A stretch of DNA of 64,000 bases from Streptomyces poonensis (GCF_014650915.1 NZ_BMVW01000003.1:124001-188000); one strand, 5' to 3'; positions 9,329 to 16,331 are shown, counted from the first letter of the stretch. The notes: generated by a model not told the origin, from the letters alone. Made by a program: numbers and translations.

Positions 9329-9834
9329 GGGGTGGTGGCCTTTCCTGTGCTGATGCTGAGGTGTTTCTCGAACGCCAGCGGGCCGATGGTCTCCGGGTCG
9401 GCGGTCGTGTCGAACAGCGGTGTGTACCCGGTGGCCAGGTACAGGCCGCGGGCCTCGGGCTGGCGTGGCCCGGTGGTCAGGTGGATCCGCCGGTAGCCGC
9501 GGGCGCCCGCCTCGCGTTCCAGTTCGGCGATCACCCGGCGGGCGAGGCCGCGGCGGCGGCCGGTGGAGTGCGTCCAGATCCTCTTCAGTTCGGCCGTGGT
9601 CGCGTCGTAACGGCGGAAGGCACCGCCCGCGACGGGTGCGCCGCGCTCCAGCAGCAGGAGCAGCAGACCGCCGTACGGTTCGGTGAACTCCTCGTCGGGG
9701 TAGCGGGCGAGTTCGGCATGGGCGTCCTTGCCGTACCTCGTCGAGTACTCGTGGCCCAGCTCGTGCAGCAGGGGTCTGACGCGCGGGTCGGAGGGCGGGA
9801 CGTGGACGACCGTCAGTTCGGGGGCGGACGTCAT
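9325..9834 (-). CDS. GNAT-family N-acetyltransferase
   Basis: A 169-residue GNAT enzyme. The acetyl-CoA site is in [20 protein letters not shown] (R-R-G-L-A-R, about residue 107), followed by [12 protein letters not shown] and the C-terminal [11 protein letters not shown]. Its stop overlaps the binding-protein start, and its ATG at 9834 overlaps the stop of the monooxygenase gene, so three reading frames are stitched together. The pairing of a GNAT enzyme with an LLM monooxygenase and an amino-acid ABC transporter is the pattern of the Bacillus YxeL/YxeK and YtmI/YtnJ systems, where S-modified cysteines are N-acetylated before oxidative cleavage. That role is inferred. Confidence 0.85.
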   Translation of the reverse strand: MTSAPELTVVHVPPSDPRVRPLLHELGHEYSTRYGKDAHAELARYPDEEFTEPYGGLLLLLLERGAPVAGGAFRRYDATTAELKRIWTHSTGRRRGLARRVIAELEREAGARGYRRIHLTTGPRQPEARGLYLATGYTPLFDTTADPETIGPLAFEKHLSISTGKATTP

Positions 9835-10958
9835 CCGTGCACCGCCGCGAAGGCCCGCGTTCCGCGCGCGGCCCGCTCGGCGTCGCGCTTGGCGACCTCC
9901 TCGCGGACGATCGGGATGACGTACCGGCCGAAGTCGATGGCGTCGCCGAGCAGGTCGTAGCCGCGGGCGGAGAGGATGTCGACGCCGAGGTCGTAGTAGT
10001 CGAGGAGCGCCTGGGCGACCGTCTCGGGGGTGCCCACCAGGGCGTTGGAGTTGCCGGCGCCGCCGGTCGCGGCGGCGGTCGGGGTCCACAGGGCGCGGTC
10101 GTAGCGTTCCCCCGCCTCCGCGATGGCGATCAGCCGCTGGGAGCCGGTGTTCTCGGGGGCGCCGCTGCGGTGGTGCCCTACGAGGCCGGCCTCGCGCCGT
10201 TCGCGGATGGCACCGACCGTGCGGTGGGCCTTCTCCCAGGCCAGTTCCTCGGTCGGGGCGATGATCGGGCGGAACGCCACCTGGATGCGCGGGACGTCGG
10301 TGCGGCCCGCGGCCTTCGCGGCGGCCTTGACGTGCTCGATCTGCTCGGCGGTCTTCGCGAGGGGCTCGCCCCACAGGCAGTAGATGTCGGCCTCGGCGCC
10401 CCCGGCGGCGTACGCGGCGGGTGACGAACCGCCGAACGAGACGTCCGGGCGGGGCTGCTGGACGGGGAAGACGTCGCTGACGAAGTCGTGGAAGCGGTAG
10501 TGCTCGCCCTCGTGGTCGAAGGGCTCGCGGGTGGTCCAGATCTTCTTGACGATCCGGATGTACTCGCGGGTGCGGGCGTAGCGCTCGTCCTTGGTGAGGG
10601 TGTCGCCCTCGCGGCCCTGCTCGTGGTCGTTGCCGCCGGTGATGAAGTGCACGGTCAGCCGCCCCTCGCTGATCTGGTCGAGGGTGGCGAACGTCTTGGC
10701 GGCGAAGGTGGGGCAGGAGACGTTGGGCCGGTGGGCCAGCAGGATCTGCAGGCGCTCCAGCCGGCTCGCGATGTACGCGGCCGCCGGCGCGGGATCCGGC
10801 GACCCCGACCCGTAGGCGAACAGCACGCGGTCCCAGCCGTGGTCCTCGTGCGCCCGGGCGAGCCGGAGCGTGTACTCCTTGTCGAAGGCGGCGCCGGAGC
10901 GCGGGGTGGTTTCGGATCCGTCGTTGGTGGCGGCGATGCCGAGGAAATCCACTGGCAT
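9831..10958 (-). CDS. LLM-class flavin-dependent monooxygenase (SsuD/YxeK-like)
   Basis: A 375-residue luciferase-like monooxygenase close to alkanesulfonate monooxygenase in length and motifs: FAYGSGSPDPAPAAAYIA, VSCPTFAAKTFATLDQIS, RLTVHFITGGNDHEQGREGD, and FGGSSPAAYAAGG, which sits at the flavin phosphate-binding region. Such enzymes use FMNH2 and oxygen to cleave C-S bonds. No flavin reductase gene lies nearby, so reduced flavin must come from elsewhere. It is the first structural gene of the minus-strand operon, 240 bp behind a cysteine-ended leader peptide, which supports a sulfur-release role; a sulfonate or an N-acetyl-S-alkylcysteine are both possible substrates. Confidence 0.9.
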   Translation of the reverse strand: MPVDFLGIAATNDGSETTPRSGAAFDKEYTLRLARAHEDHGWDRVLFAYGSGSPDPAPAAAYIASRLERLQILLAHRPNVSCPTFAAKTFATLDQISEGRLTVHFITGGNDHEQGREGDTLTKDERYARTREYIRIVKKIWTTREPFDHEGEHYRFHDFVSDVFPVQQPRPDVSFGGSSPAAYAAGGAEADIYCLWGEPLAKTAEQIEHVKAAAKAAGRTDVPRIQVAFRPIIAPTEELAWEKAHRTVGAIRERREAGLVGHHRSGAPENTGSQRLIAIAEAGERYDRALWTPTAAATGGAGNSNALVGTPETVAQALLDYYDLGVDILSARGYDLLGDAIDFGRYVIPIVREEVAKRDAERAARGTRAFAAVHG

Positions 10959-11198
10959 GGGAGTGGCCTTTCGGAGCCTCTTGGAGGAGACCGCACGCGG
11001 ACACGGCAGGAAGGCCGTGCGCCGCGGCCTGGAGACGGGAGTGACTGCTCGTCAGAAGGACGAGTCGGTGCGGGTGTGACGACGCCGGGCGTCGGGAGAT
11101 GCGGTGCTGCGGCAGCGCGCACGAAGAGAGAACTCGGCCCGCGACGGGTACGGGCTCACCGAGGGAGGGAAGGGCCGATCAGACGGCCCGCTGCCGAG
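10959..11198 (-). promoter_or_regulatory. Leader region between leader peptide and monooxygenase gene
   Basis: This 240-nt untranslated stretch separates the leader-peptide stop from the monooxygenase start. On the minus strand it holds a compact GC hairpin just after the leader (listed separately) and a second small hairpin, CTCGTC/GACGAG with a 5-nt loop, at 11048-11064. A distance this long with hairpins is expected for an attenuator. No other coding signal is visible. Confidence 0.4.
11172..11189 (-). promoter_or_regulatory. Candidate attenuator hairpin after the leader peptide
   Basis: GGGCCG (11172-11177) and CGGCCC (11184-11189) form a 6-bp all-GC stem with a 6-nt loop. On the minus-strand RNA it begins 9 nt after the leader stop codon and is followed by a pyrimidine run. 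A ribosome paused on the two cysteine codons would reach close to this stem, so it is well placed to act as the switch. Function is inferred. Confidence 0.4.
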
Positions 11199-11276
11199 TC
11201 AGGCGCAACACGCGGCGGACCACACCCGACCGAAGTCGATGTGATCGCGCGAGACCAAGCGCTGCTGGGCGTTCAT
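11199..11276 (-). CDS. Cysteine-ended leader peptide of the monooxygenase/transport operon
   Basis: A 25-codon gene starting MNAQQRLV and ending RDHIDFGRVWSAACCA. The core H-I-D-F-G-R-x-x-S-A-A-C-C is shared with the leader at 12742, and more loosely with the one at 14875; all three stand in front of sulfur genes. Adjacent TGT-TGC codons two codons before the stop would make the ribosome pause when charged Cys-tRNA is scarce. A promoter ending 7 nt before the ATG suggests the message starts at or next to the start codon (leaderless). The peptide itself is unlikely to have a job after synthesis. Confidence 0.75.
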   Translation of the reverse strand: MNAQQRLVSRDHIDFGRVWSAACCA

Positions 11277-11283
11277 GCGACCA

Positions 11284-11312
11284 ATTGAGCAGGACGTCAC
11301 GCTCTCCGTCAA
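11284..11312 (-). promoter_or_regulatory. Promoter of the leader-peptide operon
   Basis: On the minus strand TTGACG (11312-11307), a 17-nt spacer and CTCAAT (11289-11284) give a good -35 and a fair -10 element. Only 7 nt separate the -10 from the leader ATG, so transcription should begin at or within a base or two of that codon. The leader at 12742 has the same geometry. Confidence 0.55.
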
Positions 11313-11598
11313 GCGGCGCCCGGATGCCGGACCGCCTGGGCCGATCCTCTACCGCCCCCTGTCCCCGCCGTGTTGACACGTCCGCGCCGTGCCCGCATAC
11401 GATCGACGGCGGACCGGCTCCGCCCCGCGCGGCAGCCCTTCCGGCCGCGTTGAGGGACGCGGCGATCGTGACGACGCCGGCCCCGGCCGCACCGTAGTCG
11501 TAGGGAGACCTGCGCAGCCCTCGTGTCGCTGCGTTCCCCCACGAGTGCCACCGGGTGGTCATTCACATCTGCCGTCCCTCTCCCCCGGAGTGCCTCCC

Positions 11599-12636
11599 AT
11601 GACCACGCCTTCTGACGTCGATGTAGCCCTTGCCTCCACAGACTCAGCGAACCCGGTCGGCCCGGTGGACACATCGCGGGCGTACGGCGCCCCCGGTCCC
11701 GACCTGCCGCGGATCGTGCCGCGCCGGCACCCCGGTCGCTGGGCGACCGCCGCCGCCGCGCTGCTGGTCCTCGCGATGGTGCTCAACTCCGTGATCCGCA
11801 ACGAAGCCTTCCAATGGGACGTGGTGGGCCGGTACTTCACCACCGCCGCCGTGCTCGACGGACTGCTGCTGACCCTGTGGCTGACCGGCGTCGTCATGGT
11901 GCTCGGCTTTCTGCTCGGCACGGTGCTGGCGGTGATGCGGCTGTCCGCCAACCCGGTGCTGCGCACGCTGAGCTGGGGCTACGTGTGGGTCTTCCGGTCC
12001 ACTCCGCTGCTGGTGCAGCTGCTGTTCTGGTTCAACATCGGCGCCCTGTACCCGACGCTCGGCCTCGGCATCCCGTTCGGCCCGCAGTTCGTCACCGTCG
12101 AGACGGTGAACCTGCTCGGCCCCACCCTCACCGCCGTCATCGGCCTGACCCTGCACGAGACCGCCTACGCGGCCGAGGTGGTGCGCGGCGGCATCCTCTC
12201 CGTCGACCCCGGTCAGACCGAGGCCGCCCAGGCACTCGGTCTGAGCAGGCGCCGCACCCTGCGCCGGATCGTCGTCCCCCAGGCGATGCGCTCCATCGTG
12301 CCGACCGCCGGGAACATGCTGATCGGCACCCTCAAGGGCACCAGCATCGTCAGCGTGCTGGCGGTGCACGACCTGCTGTACTCGGTGCAGCTGATCTACA
12401 ACCAGACCTACCAGATCATCCCCCTGCTGATGGTCGCCACCCTGTGGTACATCGCGGTCACCAGCGTGCTCAGCACGGGCCAGTACTACGTCGAGCGGTA
12501 CTACGCGCGCGGCGACTCCCGCGCGCTGCCGCCCACTCCGCTGCGGCGGCTGCGCGGTCGTCTGGCCGCCGCACGCGCCCGGCTGCGTGCGGCGACAGCC
12601 GCCGACGTCCGCCCGGTGACCGGTCGCGACCGGTGA
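11599..12636 (+). CDS. Amino-acid-type ABC transporter permease (divergent paralog)
   Basis: A 345-residue permease with a 45-residue cytosolic tail and about five or six transmembrane helices. FRSTPLLVQLLFWFNIGALY, VIGLTLHETAYAAEVVRGGI and the EAA loop EAAQALGLSRRRTLRRIVVP show close kinship to the permease at 7322. It has no ATPase or binding-protein partner of its own, so it most likely joins the minus-strand set to give two permeases, two binders and one ATPase. The ATG at 11599 follows a weak GGAG; I saw no leader peptide of the Cys type in the 320 bp ahead. It is transcribed away from the minus-strand operon. Confidence 0.88.
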   Translation: MTTPSDVDVALASTDSANPVGPVDTSRAYGAPGPDLPRIVPRRHPGRWATAAAALLVLAMVLNSVIRNEAFQWDVVGRYFTTAAVLDGLLLTLWLTGVVMVLGFLLGTVLAVMRLSANPVLRTLSWGYVWVFRSTPLLVQLLFWFNIGALYPTLGLGIPFGPQFVTVETVNLLGPTLTAVIGLTLHETAYAAEVVRGGILSVDPGQTEAAQALGLSRRRTLRRIVVPQAMRSIVPTAGNMLIGTLKGTSIVSVLAVHDLLYSVQLIYNQTYQIIPLLMVATLWYIAVTSVLSTGQYYVERYYARGDSRALPPTPLRRLRGRLAAARARLRAATAADVRPVTGRDR

Positions 12637-12704
12637 CCCGCGTGCTCGGGTGACGGGTCCGGAGACACCTTCCCCACTTTTCCTACCGAATTACTAGGGA
12701 AGCC

Positions 12705-12734
12705 TTGACGGCATCGAACAAGGATGCGCAGGAT
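12705..12734 (+). promoter_or_regulatory. Promoter of the second leader peptide
   Basis: TTGACG (12705-12710), an 18-nt spacer and CAGGAT (12729-12734) form a promoter whose -10 ends 7 nt before the leader ATG, predicting a leaderless transcript. Just upstream, 12679-12701 holds an imperfect inverted repeat (TTCCTA ... TAGGGAA) that resembles one ahead of the third leader peptide. Confidence 0.5.
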
Positions 12735-12741
12735 GATGCAC

Positions 12742-12825
12742 ATGTCCCGTACGCAGCAACGACTCGTTCGTCGTCGGCATGTCGACTTCGGTCACGTCGT
12801 CAGCGCCGCCTGCTGTCGCGCGTAA
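12742..12825 (+). CDS. Cysteine-ended leader peptide of the winged-helix/monooxygenase operon
   Basis: A 27-codon gene starting MSRTQQRLV and ending RRRHVDFGHVVSAACCRA. It shares Q-Q-R-L-V near its start and H-(V/I)-D-F-G-x-V-x-S-A-A-C-C near its end with the leader at 11199, so the two are clearly one family. TGC-TGT codons near the end make it a candidate sensor of Cys-tRNA charging. There is no ribosome site and the promoter -10 lies 7 nt upstream, so it is probably translated from a leaderless message. The next gene begins 97 nt later. Confidence 0.75.
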   Translation: MSRTQQRLVRRRHVDFGHVVSAACCRA

Positions 12826-12854
12826 GGCACCTGACCCACACGGTCACCCGTGCC
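12826..12854 (+). promoter_or_regulatory. Alternative hairpins after the second leader peptide
   Basis: Directly after the leader stop, GGCAC (12826-12830) can pair with GTGCC (12850-12854), while CACGG (12839-12843) can pair with CCGTG (12848-12852). The two stems share bases and exclude each other, as expected of an attenuator, but each is only 5 bp. Confidence 0.3.
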
Positions 12855-12922
12855 GCCCCGCTCCTGCTCGCCCAGGCGATCAAGCGCTCACGCCGACCCA
12901 CCCCAGAGGGACAACCACCGCC

Positions 12923-13492
12923 ATGACCACGGCACTTCCGGCCCAGGCCGCCCCACACGATCCGCCGCTCCCCGACACGCGCCACCTGCGCCTGGTGGGC
13001 GACACCGCGCACAGCGGCGCCGGAGCAGACACGTCCGCGCCGCTCGTCGGCTACCTCCTGCTCGTCCCCGCGGGCACCGACCCCGCCGAGCTCTTCGCCG
13101 AGGACAGGCCACGGCCCGAGATCCGGCCGTTCACCCCCGCCGCCTCGGTCCCCGCCCCGTGGGTGGGAGACGATGCCGTCCGCCTCGATCCCGAGCGCCG
13201 TGTCGCCGAGCTGGACGGACGCGAACTCGACCTCACGTACCTGGAGTTCGAGCTGCTGGCGCATCTCGTCCGGTATCCCCACCACGTGCATGCGCGCGAT
13301 CGGCTGGTGGCCGCCGTCTGGGGCTACGACCACATCGGCGACGGCCGCACCGTGGATGTCCACATCGCCCGCCTGCGCCGCAAGCTGGGCAAGGCTCACC
13401 GGCACCGGATCGTCACCGTACGGCGGGTGGGGTACAGGTACGTGCCCGACCAGCAGGAAAACCCCCGCACCGGCCCTTGCCGCCGACCCTGA
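12923..13492 (+). CDS. Winged-helix DNA-binding protein (OmpR/PhoB-type, no receiver)
   Basis: A 189-residue protein whose C-terminal half (about residues 85-180) is a trans-reg C winged helix: LTYLEFELLAHLVRYPHHV, RDRLVAAVWGYDHIGDGR, TVDVHIARLRRKLG and VRRVGYRYV. The N-terminal half has no phosphorylation site; it reads RHLRLVGDT and VGYLLLVPAGTDPAELF and is not a standard receiver. It is therefore an orphan-type regulator, likely of the sulfur genes around it. ATG at 12923; the following monooxygenase starts 13 bp after its stop, so they form one unit behind the leader peptide. Confidence 0.8.
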   Translation: MTTALPAQAAPHDPPLPDTRHLRLVGDTAHSGAGADTSAPLVGYLLLVPAGTDPAELFAEDRPRPEIRPFTPAASVPAPWVGDDAVRLDPERRVAELDGRELDLTYLEFELLAHLVRYPHHVHARDRLVAAVWGYDHIGDGRTVDVHIARLRRKLGKAHRHRIVTVRRVGYRYVPDQQENPRTGPCRRP

Positions 13493-13505
13493 GGAGACCA
13501 CCGCC

Positions 13506-14741
13506 ATGGCCGTTGCCACCGCGCCGTCCGGCCCCGCCGCGGAATCCGACCGGACCGGGCCCGGCCGTGCGCACTGGCTGCGCGTGGCCCGCGAGGCGGC
13601 GGACGATCTGGCCACCGACGCGGTGGCCAGGGAACAGGCCGGCAAGGCCCCGTTCGACGAGGTGTCCAGGCTGCGCGAGGCGGGACTGCTCACGCTCCTG
13701 ACACCGGCCGCGTCCGACGGAGGCGGTGCGGACTGGCCCACGGCCTACGCCGTTGTCCGGGAGATCGCCGCGGCGGACGGCGCGATCGGCCAGCTGCTCG
13801 GCTGTCACTACTTCCTGTCGTGGAGCGCCCGGTTCCTCGCCGGGCCCGAGTCCGTCCTCGCCGCGCGGATCGAGCAGCGGTCCGCGGCGGAGCAGTGGTG
13901 CTGGGGTGGTGGCATCGCCCGTCAGGAACCGCCGCTGACGCTGGCCAGGACAGCCGGTGGCCAGGTGCTCGACGGCCGGCAGAGCTACGCCACCGGGGTC
14001 ATGGTCGCCGACCGCCTCGTCGTACGGGCCGTGCGGGCCGGCACCGGCGAACCGCTCGCCGTCGTCGTGGATCCCGCCCGTCACGGTGTGCGGACCGACG
14101 GCGACGCCGACACCTTCGGCCAGCGGCTCGCGGCGGGCGGGAGCGTGGAGTTCGACGCCGTGCCGGTCGACGCCGACGACATACTCGGCTCCCTGTCCGC
14201 GGACGAGGACGTGCTGTCACCCCTGACCGCCCTGGCGGCCCCGGTCGGGCGCCTCGTCTCCGTCCAGCTGCTGCTCGGCCTGGCCGAGGGCGTGCTCGCC
14301 GAAGCCCGTGAGTACAGCAGGACGGGTCACACGCCCTGGCATCCCGCCTGGCCGGTCGGCGCTCCCCACGACCCGCATGTGCTGGCCTCCTACGGCGAAC
14401 TCACCGTCCTGACCCGCTCCGCGTCCGCCCTCACCGGCCAGGCCATGGACGCCGTGCGCGACGGGCTGGCCCGCGGCGAGGACCTCACCTACGACGAGTA
14501 CGCGGACATCTCCGTCCAGGTGGCCATGGCCGAAGCGGCCGCCTCCAGGGCCGCGCAGGAGTCCACCGCCCGCGCCCTCGACACCATCGGCGCCCGCGCC
14601 GCCTCCGCACGGCTGGGCTTCGACCGCTTCTGGCGCAACGCCCGGACCCACACCCTGTACGAGCCCGTCGCCCACCGGCTCCGCGACGTCGGGGACTACT
14701 TCCTCAACGGCGCCCACCCTCCGTTCGTCCTGCCCGCCTGA
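13506..14741 (+). CDS. Acyl-CoA-dehydrogenase-like monooxygenase (SfnB/DszC-like sulfur acquisition)
   Basis: A 411-residue member of the acyl-CoA dehydrogenase fold. N-terminal helices (DEVSRLREAGLLTLLTPAA, VVREIAAADGAIGQLLGCHY) and the C-terminal bundle (AAQESTARALDTIGARAAS, RFWRNARTHTLYEPVAHRL) match the DszC/SfnB branch, which uses reduced flavin to oxygenate sulfur compounds rather than dehydrogenating acyl-CoA. The R-N-x-R-T-H-T motif near residue 375 is typical of that branch. The ATG at 13506 is 13 bp after the winged-helix gene. With a Cys-type leader at the head of the unit, a role in releasing sulfur from an organic sulfur compound is likely; the exact substrate is unknown. Confidence 0.82.
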   Translation: MAVATAPSGPAAESDRTGPGRAHWLRVAREAADDLATDAVAREQAGKAPFDEVSRLREAGLLTLLTPAASDGGGADWPTAYAVVREIAAADGAIGQLLGCHYFLSWSARFLAGPESVLAARIEQRSAAEQWCWGGGIARQEPPLTLARTAGGQVLDGRQSYATGVMVADRLVVRAVRAGTGEPLAVVVDPARHGVRTDGDADTFGQRLAAGGSVEFDAVPVDADDILGSLSADEDVLSPLTALAAPVGRLVSVQLLLGLAEGVLAEAREYSRTGHTPWHPAWPVGAPHDPHVLASYGELTVLTRSASALTGQAMDAVRDGLARGEDLTYDEYADISVQVAMAEAAASRAAQESTARALDTIGARAASARLGFDRFWRNARTHTLYEPVAHRLRDVGDYFLNGAHPPFVLPA

Positions 14742-14830
14742 CCGGGGACGATGACCGAATACCGGCATATGAGATGACCGTATCCAGCATGTGAACACCC
14801 CCTTGGGGTGCACGCCACCTTCTGCCACGA

Positions 14831-14860
14831 TCCCTAGCAACCAGGTAGGAAAACTAGGGA
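14831..14860. promoter_or_regulatory. Inverted repeat upstream of the third leader peptide
   Basis: TCCCTAG (14831-14837) and CTAGGGA (14854-14860) are exact inverse copies around 16 bp, 14 bp ahead of the leader start. ACTAGGGA also occurs at 12693-12700, just before the promoter of the second leader. A common regulator binding both is plausible but unproven. Confidence 0.4.
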
Positions 14861-14874
14861 TCCGAGGGGTGGCC

Positions 14875-14976
14875 ATGAGAACGCTCGACCGCGCGGACCG
14901 GCCGTTCACCCTCCTGACCTCACGTCGGCACATCGACCTCGGCCGTACGTCCAGCGCCATCTGTCGGCCCGTCTGA
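14875..14976 (+). CDS. Leader peptide of the sulfonate-type transporter operon
   Basis: A 33-codon gene beginning MRTLDRADRP and ending LLTSRRHIDLGRTSSAICRP-V. R-R-H-I-D-L-G-R-x-S-S-A-x-C is the same family core as in the leaders at 11199 and 12742, but only one cysteine codon remains and the spacing to the stop is four codons. Unlike the other two it has a ribosome site (GAGGGG, 14864-14869). The transporter's first gene begins 248 bp later. Confidence 0.7.
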   Translation: MRTLDRADRPFTLLTSRRHIDLGRTSSAICRPV

Positions 14977-15043
14977 GACCGTCCGCAGGACATCCTTCGG
15001 CCGGGAGCGCCACTCGCGCCTCCCCGCCACCGCGGAACACTCC

Positions 15044-15105
15044 GCATCACCGCGACGCCTCACCGCGCATCACCGCGTACCACCGCGTACCTCACCGCCC
15101 GGACC
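15044..15105. repeat. Irregular TCACCGCG repeat in the transporter leader region
   Basis: Between the leader peptide and the binding-protein gene, CACCGCG or a close variant recurs about five times with 10-13 bp spacing (CATCACCGCG, CTCACCGCG, CATCACCGCG, CCACCGCG, CTCACCGCC). It codes for nothing obvious. It could be unstructured spacer or a protein-binding array in the leader RNA. Confidence 0.35.
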
Positions 15106-15224
15106 CGCGACAGCATTCCCGCCGCCGGGGCCGGCGAGTGGCGGAGGCGGTGTGATGCCCATGGGTTCGCGCCTCACGCTCTCCGCATCTCCCTGATCGG
15201 CCCATTCCCTGAGAGGACACCTCC

Positions 15225-16331
15225 GTGTCTGCCGCAAGACCGCGCACCACCCTGCGCACCATCGCCGTCCTGGCCGCGCTCCCCCTCCTGCTGACCGCTT
15301 GCGGTTACGGTTCCGAATCCACCGACGACGGCAAGCAGGCCGAGGTCGCGGCGGACGCCGAGAAGCTCTCCGCCGACGAGGTGAAGATCGGCTACTTCCC
15401 GAACCTGACGCACGCCACCGCTCTGGTGGGCGTCCAGGAGGGCCTGCTCCAGAAGGAGCTCGGCGGCACCGAGATCAAGGCGTCGACCTTCAACGCCGGC
15501 CCCTCCGAGATCGAGGCGCTCAACTCCGGCTCCCTGGACATCGGCTGGATCGGTCCCTCCCCCTCCATCAACGGCTACACCAAGGCGGCCGGGAAGAATC
15601 TGCGCATCATCGCGGGTTCGGCCTCGGGCGGCGTGAAGCTCGTCGTCGACCCCGACAAGATCAAGTCCCTGAAGGACGTCAAGGGCAAGAAGATCGCCAC
15701 ACCGCAGCTCGGCAACACCCAGGACGTCGCCCTGCTCAACTGGATCGCCGAACAGGGCTGGCAGGTCGACGCGGAGAGCGGCAGCGGCGATGTCTCCGTG
15801 GTCCGCACCGACAACAAGATCACGCCGGACGCCTACAAGTCCGGTTCGATCGACGGTGCCTGGGTGCCGGAGCCGACCGCGTCCAAGCTGGTCGCCGAGG
15901 GCGCGAAGGTGCTGCTCGACGAGGCCGACCTGTGGCCCGACAAGAAGTTCGTGATCACGAACATCATCGTGTCGCAGAAGTTCCTCAAGGAGCACCCGGA
16001 CGTCGTCGAGGCCGTGCTGCGCGGTTCGGTGAAGACCAACGAGTGGATCAACGCCAACCCGGACGAGGCCAAGACCTCGGCCAACGAAGCGCTGAAGGAG
16101 CTGTCGGGCAAGGCCCTGCCCGCCGACGTCATCGACCCGGCCTGGAAGTCGATCACCTTCCTGGACGACCCGCTGGCCGCCACCCTCGACAGCCAGGCGG
16201 AGCACGCGGTGAAGGCCGGACTGCTGGAGAAGCCCGACCTCAAGGGCATCTACGACCTCGCGCCGCTGAACAAGGTCCTCAAGGCCGAGGGCAAGGACGA
16301 GGTCGACGACGCCGGTCTCGGCGCCGAGTGA
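15225..16331 (+). CDS. Sulfonate/taurine-type ABC transporter substrate-binding lipoprotein (SsuA/TauA-like)
   Basis: A 368-residue lipoprotein with signal peptide ending L-L-T-A-C-G. The NMT1/SsuA fold is shown by VKIGYFPNLTHATALVGVQE, FNAGPSEIEALNSGSLDIGW, PSPSINGY, and KKIATPQLGNTQDVALLNW. It captures a small sulfonate or similar sulfur source outside the membrane. GTG start at 15225 follows GAGAGGA. It heads a three-gene transporter operon behind a leader peptide and a 248-bp leader. Related binders also carry nitrate, bicarbonate or thiamin precursors, but the sulfur context favours a sulfonate. Confidence 0.88.
   Translation: MSAARPRTTLRTIAVLAALPLLLTACGYGSESTDDGKQAEVAADAEKLSADEVKIGYFPNLTHATALVGVQEGLLQKELGGTEIKASTFNAGPSEIEALNSGSLDIGWIGPSPSINGYTKAAGKNLRIIAGSASGGVKLVVDPDKIKSLKDVKGKKIATPQLGNTQDVALLNWIAEQGWQVDAESGSGDVSVVRTDNKITPDAYKSGSIDGAWVPEPTASKLVAEGAKVLLDEADLWPDKKFVITNIIVSQKFLKEHPDVVEAVLRGSVKTNEWINANPDEAKTSANEALKELSGKALPADVIDPAWKSITFLDDPLAATLDSQAEHAVKAGLLEKPDLKGIYDLAPLNKVLKAEGKDEVDDAGLGAE

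Noticed and set aside
11277-11598. Search for a fourth Cys leader peptide ahead of the divergent permease at 11599
   Set aside because: All three plus-strand frames were read; none shows the H-x-D ... S-A ... C pattern or a Cys-ended short frame with a start.
12635-12659. Hairpin GACCCG/CGGGTC at the end of the divergent permease gene
   Set aside because: Only 6 bp with a loose loop and partly inside the stop codon region; too weak to list as a terminator.
14977-15224. SAM, cobalamin or T-box riboswitch ahead of the sulfonate-type transporter
   Set aside because: The leader shows irregular CACCGCG repeats but no recognisable conserved riboswitch core; the leader peptide explains regulation better.
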